From contig WFXO01000017.1 of NCBI GenBank assembly GCA_015490555.1, forward strand, positions 1 to 60,401: a stretch of DNA of 60,401 nt, in the 5' to 3' direction. Position numbers and translations under genes: made by a program. Shown piece after piece: positions 9,242 to 18,061 of this stretch; within the stretch, counting starts at the first letter, position 1, and each line of letters begins with the position of its first letter. The notes beneath the pieces were generated by a model. It had not been told where the DNA came from. It ran no database searches and saw nothing but the letters and a program-made list of their open reading frames with translations. Source of the stretch: Caldifarciminota bacterium. GTDB lineage: Bacteria; Hydrothermota; Hydrothermia; WGAB01.

Positions 9242-10566
9242 AGCGTGTCTTAGTCATTGGTGCCGGCCACGTGGCCAAACCCCTGGTCCATTATCTCTTG
9301 AAAGCGGCCAAGGTAGAGGTCACTGTGGCCTCACGAACCCTTCAGAAGGCGGAGGCCTTGGTCCAGGGGACGGCCCTCGGGACCGCCATCGCCTTCGATA
9401 TGCGCAACCTCGACCAGTTGGCTGACTTGGTCGCTCACCATGACCTTGTGGTGAGTATGGTCCCCTATCGCTACAACCCCACGATTGCCCGGGTCTGCAT
9501 TGAATACCAACGTCCGTTTGTCAGTACTTCTTATGTCAGCGACGAGATGGCGGCGTTGGACTCCGTAGCCCGGAACCAAGGAGTCCTGTTGCTCAATGAA
9601 ATTGGCTTAGATCCTGGGATTGACCACATGATTGCGATGAAGTGGATCCATCGGATCACCGACCAAGGGGGCACCATCCGATCCTTTGAGTCCTTTTGTG
9701 GGGGAATTCCTGCGCCCGAGTCGGACACCAATCCCTGGCACTATAAATTCTCTTGGAGCCCTCGAGGGGTCCTGCTTGCAGCCACACAGCCGGCACGTTT
9801 TGTGCGAGATGGCCAGATTTACGAAATCCCTTCAGGTCGGATTTTCGACTACGCCGGGACCCTCCAACTGGATGGGCTGGGGACCTTGGAAGTTTATCCC
9901 AACCGCGATGCACTCCACTACCGATCCCTGTACCACCTCCCGGACACAGAGACTCTATTTCGAGGAACTTTACGATGGCCAGGGTGGTCTGAGACCATGA
10001 AGGCACTGCACCAACTGGGCTTCTTTTCCCAGGAATCCACGGATCTTACGGGTTTTACGTATGCCTCTTGGGTCCTACACCAAGTCGGCGGGCAGGGGGA
10101 TCCGTGCCGGAGGGTTGCGGAGTTCCTGGGGGTGCCAGAAGACCATCCGGTGATCCATCGGTTGCAATGGCTCGGCCTTTTTGACGACGTACCAGTACCC
10201 TTCACAGAGGGGTCCCCGATGGATCTCCTGCTCGATCGAATGGAGCAGAAACTCCAGTACGGTCCGAAAGATCGAGACCTGGTGGTCATGGAGACCCGAA
10301 TTTTGGCATCCCTGCCGAATCAACACACAGAGGAGATCGAGGTCTATTTGATGGATCAGGGGGTTGTGTCCAAAGAGTCTGCAGTCTCTCGCACCGTAGC
10401 GCTCCCGGCTGCCATTGCAAGCCGCCTGATCCTGGAGGGAAAACTCACACAAGTGGGCGTCCAAATCCCCGTATCTCGTGAGATTTACGAGCCAGTATTG
10501 AGTGAACTCCGAACCCTGGGCATCCAAGTGGTGGAGCGGAGGCACCCCGCACCTCTTCCCGGCTAA
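9238..10566 (+). CDS. Saccharopine dehydrogenase (AASS C-terminal half)
   Basis: 442 residues from a GTG overlapping the upstream stop. It opens with a Rossmann motif VLVIGAGHVAKPL and continues with VSMVPYRYNPTIARVCIEY, STSYVSDEM and NEIGLDPGIDHM, the signature run of eukaryote-type saccharopine dehydrogenases. The substrate domain has ESFCGGIPAPESDTNPWHYKFSWSP, here cited in parts, and later GLGTLEVYPNRDAL. It should oxidise saccharopine to glutamate and 2-aminoadipate semialdehyde. Length matches the SDH half of AASS. Gene order and overlap with the LKR-type gene support a two-step lysine degradation (or reverse) operon. Confidence 0.85.
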   Translation: MKRVLVIGAGHVAKPLVHYLLKAAKVEVTVASRTLQKAEALVQGTALGTAIAFDMRNLDQLADLVAHHDLVVSMVPYRYNPTIARVCIEYQRPFVSTSYVSDEMAALDSVARNQGVLLLNEIGLDPGIDHMIAMKWIHRITDQGGTIRSFESFCGGIPAPESDTNPWHYKFSWSPRGVLLAATQPARFVRDGQIYEIPSGRIFDYAGTLQLDGLGTLEVYPNRDALHYRSLYHLPDTETLFRGTLRWPGWSETMKALHQLGFFSQESTDLTGFTYASWVLHQVGGQGDPCRRVAEFLGVPEDHPVIHRLQWLGLFDDVPVPFTEGSPMDLLLDRMEQKLQYGPKDRDLVVMETRILASLPNQHTEEIEVYLMDQGVVSKESAVSRTVALPAAIASRLILEGKLTQVGVQIPVSREIYEPVLSELRTLGIQVVERRHPAPLPG

Positions 10567-10570
10567 TCTA

Positions 10571-10584
10571 CCACTTTTTCCCAC
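10571..10584 (-). promoter_or_regulatory. MraZ-type box, distal inverted copy
   Basis: On the minus strand the 14-mer GTGGGAAAAAGTGG is an exact copy of the one at 10828-10841 on the plus strand. It contains TGGG and TGG half-sites 10 bp apart, as in known MraZ operators (TGGGN repeats with 5-nt spacers). Confidence 0.55.
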
Positions 10585-10656
10585 ACAGAGTCCCCAAAGA
10601 TTCGAGGAACCAGATGTGTGGCACAACTCTTTGTTAGCCAGGACTTAAGAAATCAC

Positions 10657-10688
10657 TTTCCACAGGATTTCCCACGACTTTTCCCCAC
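10657..10688 (-). promoter_or_regulatory. Cluster of three GTGGG-like half sites
   Basis: Read on the minus strand, GTGGGGAAA, GTGGGAAA and TGTGGAAA occur with about 12-13 bp spacing. They match the core of the flanking exact MraZ-type boxes and lie between them, so this is probably part of the same operator array. Spacing is not the ideal 10 bp. Confidence 0.35.
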
Positions 10689-10781
10689 CTTCTCAATGCC
10701 AACACAACATGGAATGATACCTTCTGTGGATTTGAAATTCATTGATTTGCAGTGGTTTGTGTTTTATTTCGGAGTCCGTGC

Positions 10782-10810
10782 TTGACTTCTCCCCCAGACT
10801 GCGTCAAGAT
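10782..10810 (+). promoter_or_regulatory. Possible promoter of the dcw cluster
   Basis: TTGACT (10782-10787) and CAAGAT (10805-10810) are 17 bp apart, ending 27 nt before the mraZ start. The -35 is good, the -10 weak. Confidence 0.35.
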
Positions 10811-10827
10811 ACCCACTGACAAAAAAG

Positions 10828-10841
10828 GTGGGAAAAAGTGG
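10828..10841 (+). promoter_or_regulatory. MraZ-type box overlapping the mraZ ribosome site and start codon
   Basis: GTGGGAAAAAGTGG covers the ribosome site region (AAGGTGG, 10825-10831) and the GTG start at 10838. Binding here would directly cover the promoter-proximal leader of the cluster, consistent with autoregulation by MraZ. Confidence 0.55.
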
Positions 10842-11263
10842 CAAAAGTTTCGAAGGGGAGAAATAATCGGATTGCGAAAATCGATGCCAAAGGCCGGGTT
10901 CTGATCCCCGCAACGCTCCGAAAAGGGTTTTTCTTTGGGCAAAAACTCTATCTCACCGCCGGATCCGGTCCTTGTATTCTGCTCTTTACCGAAGACCAAT
11001 GGACAGCCGTACTGGATCAGTTCCAGTCTTTGGACCCCCTCTCCGAGTCTCAAGAACGGGATAAACTCCGGATGCTGCAAGGATACATGGAAGAGGTGGA
11101 AATTGATGCTCAGGGGAGAATTTTGATTCCCGGACATCTCATGCATCACGCGGACATTCATGAAGAGGTCCTATTCCTCCGGCTCTCTCGATGGACGGAA
11201 ATCTGGAATCCAACGCTCCTTGAGGAGAAATTGGAGGCTTTGAGACATGGTGGAAGTCATTGA
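10838..11263 (+). CDS. mraZ: Transcriptional regulator MraZ
   Basis: 141 residues from a GTG at 10838. Two AbrB-like swapped-hairpin repeats are clear from the repeated motif: IDAKGRVLIPATLRKG (about residues 14-29) and IDAQGRILIPGHLMHH (about 89-104). MraZ is a DNA-binding repressor of the division/cell-wall cluster it heads. GTGGGAAA boxes upstream and over its own start fit that role. Length is standard. rsmH starts inside its 3' end (17-nt overlap). Confidence 0.95.
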   Translation: MAKVSKGRNNRIAKIDAKGRVLIPATLRKGFFFGQKLYLTAGSGPCILLFTEDQWTAVLDQFQSLDPLSESQERDKLRMLQGYMEEVEIDAQGRILIPGHLMHHADIHEEVLFLRLSRWTEIWNPTLLEEKLEALRHGGSH

Positions 11264-12368
11264 TCTGACCGATTGGAGGCCTCTGAACGTGATCAAACTC
11301 CGGTGGATTTACCATCAAATTCAGGAGCGGGTCCGCCGTGGGGTCCGTGTGGATCTCTTGGGGGCCGAGGAAGACCTGGCCTTTTTCGCCTTGGTCAACG
11401 CCTCCCCTCTGGATTCGTCCAAATCTTCCTCCCCCCATGTCCCGGTCATGGTCTCCGAGGTCCTGGCGGCCCTCGACCTTTCCCCAGGGATGACCATCGT
11501 GGATGCAACTGCCGGTGCGGGCGGCCACACAGAGGCCATCGCGCAGCAAGTGGGAGAGCAGGGGCGCGTCATAGCCATTGACCGGGATCCGGATTTCCTC
11601 CGTGCCACGGCCCGAAAACTGAAACCCCGCTACCCATGGATCCTCTTTAAGGTGGGGGATTTCGCCCAACTCCGATCAATCCTCAACGAACTGGGCATCC
11701 AATCGGTCCATGGGGTCCTCATGGATTTGGGGCTTTCGTCCTATCACCTGGAGCGGTCCGGGCGGGGTTTCTCGTTTCGGCGAGAGGAACCCTTAGACAT
11801 GCGCTTTGATCCCAGAGAAGGACAACCGGCTTCATGGGTTCTCCAACATTTGAGTGAACGAGAGTTACAGACCCTTTTTCGAGTGTACGGAGAAGAGCCG
11901 TGGGCACGACGCATTGCTCGTGAAGTTGTCCGGGAACGAAAACATCGTCCCATCCAGACCACGGGCGATTTGAATGCCATCATTGACCGGGTGGTCCCTT
12001 ACCCCCACCGCTCCAAAGCCAAGGCACGGATCTACCAGGCGCTCCGGATCTATGTCAATCGCGAACTGGATCGGGTCGCCCGTGGGTTGGTCGAGGCGAT
12101 CCAAGCCCTGGTGCCCCAGGGACGTCTCGTCGTCTTGGCTTACCATTCTCTGGAAGACCGATTGGTCAAAGCCCTCAAGAATGTATCTGGTCTCCGGCCC
12201 CTCTTTAAGAAACCTCTGACACCATCAGAAGAAGAAGTCCTTGGAAACCCCAGGGCTCGAAGTGCCAAACTTCGGGCCTATGTAAAAGAGGGGGAGATCG
12301 ATGAGGCATGGCTTTTGGCTCATCTTCGGGCTGTTTTGCCTGTTGTTGGGCGTCACGGTGCTTTCTAA
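11247..12368 (+). CDS. rsmH: 16S rRNA (cytosine1402-N4)-methyltransferase RsmH with N-terminal extension
   Basis: 373 residues. The canonical RsmH start region (HVPVMVSEVLAAL) only begins at about residue 63. The first 62 residues (DLTDWRPLNVIKLRWIYHQI...) are an extension with no family I recognise; no better internal start is evident. SAM motif DATAGAGGHTEAIA, then IDRDPDFL, GVLMDLGLSSYHL, GRGFSF, and LVVLAYHSLEDRLVK are all present. It methylates C1402 of 16S rRNA. About 25 residues are added at the C-terminus relative to the usual end NPRARSAKLRA, because ftsL starts inside the gene. Confidence 0.95.
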   Translation: MVEVIDLTDWRPLNVIKLRWIYHQIQERVRRGVRVDLLGAEEDLAFFALVNASPLDSSKSSSPHVPVMVSEVLAALDLSPGMTIVDATAGAGGHTEAIAQQVGEQGRVIAIDRDPDFLRATARKLKPRYPWILFKVGDFAQLRSILNELGIQSVHGVLMDLGLSSYHLERSGRGFSFRREEPLDMRFDPREGQPASWVLQHLSERELQTLFRVYGEEPWARRIAREVVRERKHRPIQTTGDLNAIIDRVVPYPHRSKAKARIYQALRIYVNRELDRVARGLVEAIQALVPQGRLVVLAYHSLEDRLVKALKNVSGLRPLFKKPLTPSEEEVLGNPRARSAKLRAYVKEGEIDEAWLLAHLRAVLPVVGRHGAF

Positions 12369-12669
12369 AAAAACGTTTGACCTCTCCAAAAGGGTCCATG
12401 ACCTGGAGAAAGCCCGTGACCACTTGGCGATGGACGTAGCCGATCTGCGGGGTCTTGTGGAGACACTGGCTTCCAGCCAACGCATTGAAAGGATTGCATG
12501 GTCATTCGGGTATCGGTATAAGGAGGACTATGGCTCCCCGTCCAACGTCGCTCATCTGGCGGATCCACGCTCTCCGGGTCGGGGCAACGATCGCCTTTCT
12601 GATCGTCATCGCAGAAGCCCTCGTGCTTCTGTGGCCCTCTCACCGGGAACGTTGGGTCCAACGCGCTGA
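12301..12669 (+). CDS. ftsL: FtsL-like division protein, long overlap with ftsI
   Basis: 122 residues from ATG 12301 with GGGGAG 4 nt upstream; starts within rsmH (68-nt overlap). Residues 5-22 are one membrane helix, followed by a short coiled coil (DLSKRVHDLEKARDHLAMDVADL) and the FtsL/DivIC-like end RIERIAWSFGYRYKED. Position between rsmH and ftsI and topology support FtsL, which bridges FtsQ/B and FtsWI. The last 46 or so residues read through 140 nt of ftsI in another frame and are Arg/Ser/Pro rich; an ancestral end just after KEDYG seems likely, so the tail may be dispensable. Confidence 0.75.
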   Translation: MRHGFWLIFGLFCLLLGVTVLSKKTFDLSKRVHDLEKARDHLAMDVADLRGLVETLASSQRIERIAWSFGYRYKEDYGSPSNVAHLADPRSPGRGNDRLSDRHRRSPRASVALSPGTLGPTR

Positions 12670-14209
12670 GCGACAGTTCTTTACAAAAATCGAACTCCCC
12701 GGTGAGCGAGGGCTCATCTATGACCGGAACGGCGATCCCCTGGCCCTGAATGTCCCGGGTCTGATCCTTTATCAGACCCAGGATTCCGTCCGTTTGCCGG
12801 AAGCCCTTCGTAGCACCTACGGCATCCAGCCTGTGAAGCATGTGCCACCGAAAGGGGCTCGGCTCCTTGCCTACGGGCTACCGTATACGGTGAAACGCCT
12901 TCTGCAATCACAGGACTCCAACGTAAATGACGGCCTCTGGATCGAGTTTGCGTGGATCCGAAAATATCCGTGTGGTCCCGCAACTTCTTCTTTATTAGGG
13001 GTCGTAGGACGCGATGGCTACGGGTTAGGAGGTGTGGAATACTTCTTTAACGATTATCTCACCGGTCGGCCGGGGTATCGCCAGGTTTTTCGCTCTGCAG
13101 GCGGGGTCAAATTCACCCTTCCGGACTTGCCCAGAGTGAACCCTCAACCTGGTCATCCCCTCTATTTGACCATTGACCGAACCATCCAGGAGTTGGCTTA
13201 TGAGGTCCTGGAAAGACGGGTTCGGGAAGTCGAGGCACAATGGGGTTACATGATTGTCACCAACCCACAGACAGGCGAAATTTTGGCGATGGTGAATGTC
13301 CCGTCTCCGGACCCGAACCAGCCCGGTATTCCCCGATATCCCACCAATCATGCCATCACTGATCCGTATGAACCTGGCTCGACCTTCAAGGTCGTTCTCT
13401 ATACCCTGGCTTACGAACGCCACATCATTTCCCCTCAAGATAGTGTTGAAACTTCACCGGGGTGGGTTCAGTTCGGCCGATATCGGATCCATGACGTCCA
13501 TAACCTGGGGAAAGTGACGTACCGGGAGGCATTGGTTCACTCTTCCAATGTGGCGGCGAGTTTATTGAGTTTGCAAGTGGATGCGAAAAGTCTCTTTGAA
13601 ATGGCACAGCGATTCGGCATCGGTTGTCCTACCGGGATTTCGCTCCCCGGTGAATTCGGTGGAAAGGTTCGGCCTCTGTCGAAATGGACGGATTTATACA
13701 AGGCAAACTTCTCGATTGGCCACGGTGTGCTGGTGACCGGGATTCAGATGGCCATGCTTTACGGAGCGATTGCCAATGGAGGTCTCCTTCTGCAACCCCG
13801 CCTGATCCTTGGGGGAACCCATACGCCCCGCGTGATCCGACGGGTCACCCGGCCAGGCGTTTTAGACACGTTGACCTCCATTTTGGAGGGGGTTGTGGAG
13901 GAGGGAACCGGGCGACGGGCCAAGATCCCGGGCCTCCGCATTGCCGGAAAAACCGGGACCACAGAAAAGGTTGACCCCACAACTGGCCGCTATTCCAAGA
14001 CAAAGTCCATCACCTCCTTTATCGGATTTTTCCCGGTCGAAGCACCTCAGTATCTCATCGTGGTCGTTATCAATGAACCGAAGAAGGGTCGTTTTGGAGG
14101 GGATGTTGCCGCCCCTGCCTTCCGCGAAATGGCACTCCGTCTCTTACATTTAGACCTCGTACGGCAGCCGGGTAAAACATCGGAGGAACTACGGGATGAA
14201 ACTCTCTGA
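12530..14209 (+). CDS. ftsI: Peptidoglycan transpeptidase FtsI (class B PBP3-type)
   Basis: 559 residues from ATG 12530, set by an AAGGAGG site at 12519-12526. A single N-terminal membrane helix (about residues 14-35) precedes the PBP dimerisation domain (ELPGERGLIYDRNGDPLA) and a transpeptidase domain with catalytic STFK (about 283), SSN (about 339) and KTGTT (about 474). It cross-links septal murein and pairs with FtsW, encoded five genes downstream. No PASTA repeats are present. murE begins 14 nt before its stop. Confidence 0.93.
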   Translation: MAPRPTSLIWRIHALRVGATIAFLIVIAEALVLLWPSHRERWVQRAERQFFTKIELPGERGLIYDRNGDPLALNVPGLILYQTQDSVRLPEALRSTYGIQPVKHVPPKGARLLAYGLPYTVKRLLQSQDSNVNDGLWIEFAWIRKYPCGPATSSLLGVVGRDGYGLGGVEYFFNDYLTGRPGYRQVFRSAGGVKFTLPDLPRVNPQPGHPLYLTIDRTIQELAYEVLERRVREVEAQWGYMIVTNPQTGEILAMVNVPSPDPNQPGIPRYPTNHAITDPYEPGSTFKVVLYTLAYERHIISPQDSVETSPGWVQFGRYRIHDVHNLGKVTYREALVHSSNVAASLLSLQVDAKSLFEMAQRFGIGCPTGISLPGEFGGKVRPLSKWTDLYKANFSIGHGVLVTGIQMAMLYGAIANGGLLLQPRLILGGTHTPRVIRRVTRPGVLDTLTSILEGVVEEGTGRRAKIPGLRIAGKTGTTEKVDPTTGRYSKTKSITSFIGFFPVEAPQYLIVVVINEPKKGRFGGDVAAPAFREMALRLLHLDLVRQPGKTSEELRDETL

Positions 14210-15647
14210 GTTACTTCAAACCACCGGTCTTCCGGAGGATCCAGAGATCCTGGAGATCGTCTACGACAGCAGGAAAGCCAGACCCGGCACTCTTTTCGTT
14301 GCCCTACGGGGCCACCAGACCGATGGACACCGGTATCTCCGAGATGCGTGGGAACGGGGAGCCGTCGCAGCAATCGTCGAGCACAAAGACCCGGACATCC
14401 CTCTCTTACAGATTGAAGTGTCGAACACCCGAAGCGCCCTCCCGAGAATTGCTGCTCGATTTTACGGAGACCCCACAAAAGACCTCACCGTGATCGGCAT
14501 CACCGGTACGAACGGGAAAACCACCACCGCCTTCTTGACACATGCCCTTCTGAAAGGCTCGGGGATCGCAACAGGACTGGTGACAACCATTCTGTACAAG
14601 ACAATTCAAGAAACACAGCCTGCGGAATTGACCACTCCGGAATCCGTAGATCTCTTCCGACTCTTTCGGAAAACCGTCGATGAGGGGGGCAAGGCAGTGG
14701 TCATGGAAGTCTCCAGCCATGGGGTCGTTGAACACCGCGTGGACGAGATCGACTTCGATTACGGGATATTTACCATGCTGGGACGAGATCACCTGGATTA
14801 TCACAAGACTTTTGAAGCGTACCGGGAAGCCAAGGCCCAATTCCTCGCCCGTGTCCGCAAAGGAGTAAGCCTCAACGCAGATGATCCACAATCTCCATGG
14901 TTTCGTGAACGAATCCGAGCCCAAGATGTCGTGACCTATGGGCTTCAAATGGGTGACTTGCGTGCAGAAATCCTGAAGAATGATTTATTTGGATTGGAGA
15001 TCCAAACACATGGATGGTTTGAGATGCGTTTCCAGTTGCCCATCCCAGGTCGGTTTAATGCGTACAATCTCCTGGCTGCATTGACCATCGGGAGGTGGAT
15101 GGGGCTTTCGCCTCAAGACATGCAGCAGGCAATTTCCAAGGAATTCCACGGGGTTCCCGGACGCTTTGAGACGGTGGTTCGCCCTGGGGAAGCGCCGTTC
15201 CAGGTCATCATCGATTTCGCACACACCCCTGACGCACTGGAATCTCTCTTAAGTGCCGTACGCGAACTTAGACCCCGTCACGTCATTACGCTCTTTGGAG
15301 CCGGCGGAGATCGTGACCGCGGGAAACGACCACTGATGGGACAGGTCGCCTGGAAATTATCGGATTATGTGATTGTGACCAGTGACAATCCACGGACCGA
15401 AGATCCAAAGAAAATCATCGCGGATATCCTGGAAGGCATCCCGGACAAAAAGAATGTTTTCACCATCGTAGATCGGGCGGAGGCGATTGCAAAGGCGATG
15501 CGCCTGGCCGGACCAGGCGATGTCATCGTCCTCGCAGGGAAAGGCCATGAAGATTACATGGTAATTGGACACACGAAGGTGCCGTTCCGGGAACGGGACA
15601 TCGTCCGTAGCCTCCTGAGGGAGATGGGATATGTGGACGGTTCGTGA
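14196..15647 (+). CDS. murE: UDP-MurNAc-L-Ala-D-Glu:meso-diaminopimelate ligase
   Basis: 483 residues. Mur ligase three-domain layout: N-terminal uridine domain (DSRKARPGTLFVALRG), central ATP domain with GITGTNGKTTTAFLT (about residues 104-118), C-terminal domain with FAHTPDALES and TSDNPRTEDP. The DNPR motif is the recognised signature for meso-diaminopimelate rather than lysine, so a Gram-negative type murein is inferred. Overlaps both neighbours. Confidence 0.96.
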   Translation: MKLSELLQTTGLPEDPEILEIVYDSRKARPGTLFVALRGHQTDGHRYLRDAWERGAVAAIVEHKDPDIPLLQIEVSNTRSALPRIAARFYGDPTKDLTVIGITGTNGKTTTAFLTHALLKGSGIATGLVTTILYKTIQETQPAELTTPESVDLFRLFRKTVDEGGKAVVMEVSSHGVVEHRVDEIDFDYGIFTMLGRDHLDYHKTFEAYREAKAQFLARVRKGVSLNADDPQSPWFRERIRAQDVVTYGLQMGDLRAEILKNDLFGLEIQTHGWFEMRFQLPIPGRFNAYNLLAALTIGRWMGLSPQDMQQAISKEFHGVPGRFETVVRPGEAPFQVIIDFAHTPDALESLLSAVRELRPRHVITLFGAGGDRDRGKRPLMGQVAWKLSDYVIVTSDNPRTEDPKKIIADILEGIPDKKNVFTIVDRAEAIAKAMRLAGPGDVIVLAGKGHEDYMVIGHTKVPFRERDIVRSLLREMGYVDGS

Positions 15648-16983
15648 AATTGCAGAAATGGTCCAAGGTGAGATCCGGGAGGTTCGCCCGGAGGTAACGG
15701 TCCGGCTTCCCCGGATTTCCTCCAAGGAGATTCAGCCAGGAGACCTGTTTGTGGCTTTGCAAGGGGAACACACCCACGGGATCACTTACGCAGAGGAGGC
15801 ACTAAAAAGAGGTGCCCTCGCTGTGCTCACAGACCGAGACCAACCGGGTCTGCCGCGAATCCTCGTCAAAGACTCCCTTGAAGCCCTGGCACGATGGGCT
15901 CAAGCGTATCGGACATCCCTCGAGTCCATCAAAGTTGTAACGATTACCGGATCCGTCGGCAAAACCACCACGAAGGATCTCTTGGTCTTTGTTCTCCAAG
16001 CCCGGTTCCGGGTATTTGGGGCACCGAAGAGTTTTAACAATCAGATTGGGGTCCCCTTGACGCTCCTCCACACGCCTTGCCGGGCCGAGGTGGTGGTATT
16101 AGAGCTCGGGACGAACCATCCGGGGGAGATTGAGCCCTTGGCCCGTTTAGCCCAACCTCATCTGGGGATTTTAACCAAAATCGGACGATCTCATTTAGAG
16201 TTTTTCCCCTCCATGGAGGCAATCGCTTCAGAAAAAGCACAAATGCTCCGGCATCTGACCCCGGGCCCTGTCTGGATCCATGAGGCAAATCGTCGGTTCT
16301 CTCAGATTTTTGAAAGAGTGACTCGACCGGGCGTTTCCATCCGATGGTATGGATGGTCAGAAGATGCCGATATCCGGGCCATGGTTGTGGACGAGAGCCT
16401 CCGACAGATGACATGGAGGGTTGACGGACAAGAGGTGACAACACCCCAACGGGGGAAGGGTTTTATTGAAAACGCCCTGGCGGTCTTTGCCGTCGCCACA
16501 AGCCTCGGCATGTCCCCTCAAGAGGTGATCCACCGGATCGAATCCTTCCCTGGGACCCCGATGCGAATGGAATGGCTTCGAATCGGCCCCTGGGAAATCC
16601 TCAACGATGCATACAATGCCAATCCAGAGTCGATGAAGAACCTTTTGGAGGCGGTGAAGGAGGATGAGAAAACGCGGATCATCTTTGTACTCGGAGACAT
16701 GCTGGAATTAGGTCCAAAAAGCGAAGCACTTCACCGAGAAGTCGGGGAGGTTTTCGTCACGCAGGGACATCGATATTTAATTACGGTAGGGGAACAGAGC
16801 CGTGCCATCGCAGAGGCAGCAAGAGAAAAAGGACTTCACGAAGTATGGCATTTTCCTTCTTTGGATGAGGCTGCACAATTTTTGCAAACATTTCTGAAGC
16901 CTGGTGATTTACTGGTCCTGAAGGCGTCACGTCGGATGGCGTTAGAACGTTTATTGGAGATGTTAAAAATGGAGGAAGCCTAA
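15631..16983 (+). CDS. murF: UDP-MurNAc-tripeptide:D-Ala-D-Ala ligase
   Basis: 450 residues from ATG 15631, 17 nt inside murE. Motifs: ISSKEIQPGDLFVALQGEHTHG (in two parts) of the substrate domain, P-loop TGSVGKTTTKDLL, ELGTNHPGEIE, and NDAYNANPESM of the C-terminal domain. It adds D-Ala-D-Ala to the tripeptide in the cytoplasm. No ddl gene is found in the cluster, so D-Ala-D-Ala ligase must be elsewhere. Confidence 0.96.
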   Translation: MWTVREIAEMVQGEIREVRPEVTVRLPRISSKEIQPGDLFVALQGEHTHGITYAEEALKRGALAVLTDRDQPGLPRILVKDSLEALARWAQAYRTSLESIKVVTITGSVGKTTTKDLLVFVLQARFRVFGAPKSFNNQIGVPLTLLHTPCRAEVVVLELGTNHPGEIEPLARLAQPHLGILTKIGRSHLEFFPSMEAIASEKAQMLRHLTPGPVWIHEANRRFSQIFERVTRPGVSIRWYGWSEDADIRAMVVDESLRQMTWRVDGQEVTTPQRGKGFIENALAVFAVATSLGMSPQEVIHRIESFPGTPMRMEWLRIGPWEILNDAYNANPESMKNLLEAVKEDEKTRIIFVLGDMLELGPKSEALHREVGEVFVTQGHRYLITVGEQSRAIAEAAREKGLHEVWHFPSLDEAAQFLQTFLKPGDLLVLKASRRMALERLLEMLKMEEA

Positions 16984-16984
16984 G

Positions 16985-18061
16985 ATGCTGTACCACTTAT
17001 TGTTTCCTTACGCCCACGTGTGGATTATCTTCAACCTTTTTCGATACATCACCTTTCGGGCGTTTATGGCAGCGACCACAGCCTTTATCGTGACGGTTGT
17101 CCTGATCCCTTGGTTCATCCGTGTCAGTCGACGCTTGGGGCATACGGAGCGAATTAGCGAGGACGTACCTCAACATCAGGAGAAGCAGGGGACACCTACA
17201 TCTGGGGGATTGGTCTTTGGAGGGGCGGTCTTGCTGTCCGTGTTGCTGTGGGCAAGACTCGACGTGACGTTCACGTGGGCTGCGTGGATCGCGATCGCTT
17301 GGATGCTTGCGATGGGGTATCTCGATGATCGCATGAAGCTCCTCGGCCACAAAAAGATCGGCATGTCTGTAAAAACCAAAGTAGTCCTTCAATTCCTGCT
17401 CAGTCTCGTGGTCTTTGGGTTCGTTCTCAAGATCTATGGTCCGCTGGCGATGAAGACCCAGACCCTGTTTTTCAAAAACTGGTTCATCTACTTGGGCTGG
17501 CTTTATCCCGTGTTTATGGTGTTCGTGTTCATCGGGGCGACCAACGCGGTGAATCTTACAGACGGCCTGGATGGACTGGCCGCCGGGACGGCACTGGCCC
17601 CCCTCGGTGTCTTTATGGTGGTCACCTATGTCCAAGGACACGCAATCTTATCCAAATACTTGAATCTCATCTTTGCCCCCGGATCCGGCGAATTGGCCAT
17701 CGTCGCTGCAGCATGGATCGGTGCCCTGCTGGGGTTTCTCTGGTTTAATGCACACCCTGCGGAGATCTTCATGGGAGACTCCGGATCCCAGAGCCTTGGC
17801 GGTGCCCTGGCGGTCTTGGCGATCTTGGCCAAGCAAGAGTTCCTGCTGGCAATCGCCGGTGGTGTTTTTGTCCTGGAGGCCCTTTCCGTCATGATCCAAG
17901 TGGCTGTCTTCAAGCGAACAAAGAGACGGGTGTTTCGGATGGCGCCTCTCCATCACCATTTTGAAAAACTGGGATGGCATGAAAACAAGATTGTGGTCAG
18001 GTTTTGGGTCCTTTCCATGGTCTTCTCTCTGATCGCAATCGCGACACTCAAGATCCGATGA
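16985..18061 (+). CDS. mraY: Phospho-N-acetylmuramoyl-pentapeptide transferase
   Basis: 358 residues, about ten membrane helices. Catalytic/Mg signatures are present: GYLDDRMKLLGHKK (DDx4K pattern), TNAVNLTDGLDGLAAG, FMGDSGSQSLGG and the family end MAPLHHHFEKLGW. It makes lipid I from UDP-MurNAc-pentapeptide and undecaprenyl phosphate at the inner membrane. murD starts in the overlapping ATGA at its stop. Confidence 0.97.
   Translation: MLYHLLFPYAHVWIIFNLFRYITFRAFMAATTAFIVTVVLIPWFIRVSRRLGHTERISEDVPQHQEKQGTPTSGGLVFGGAVLLSVLLWARLDVTFTWAAWIAIAWMLAMGYLDDRMKLLGHKKIGMSVKTKVVLQFLLSLVVFGFVLKIYGPLAMKTQTLFFKNWFIYLGWLYPVFMVFVFIGATNAVNLTDGLDGLAAGTALAPLGVFMVVTYVQGHAILSKYLNLIFAPGSGELAIVAAAWIGALLGFLWFNAHPAEIFMGDSGSQSLGGALAVLAILAKQEFLLAIAGGVFVLEALSVMIQVAVFKRTKRRVFRMAPLHHHFEKLGWHENKIVVRFWVLSMVFSLIAIATLKIR

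Noticed and set aside
10574-10740. Several TTTCCCACA / TTTCCACA words that look like DnaA boxes, possible origin
   Set aside because: None matches TTATCCACA exactly, no dnaA/dnaN or AT-rich unwinding element is near, and the same words are explained by the exact inverted MraZ-type boxes.
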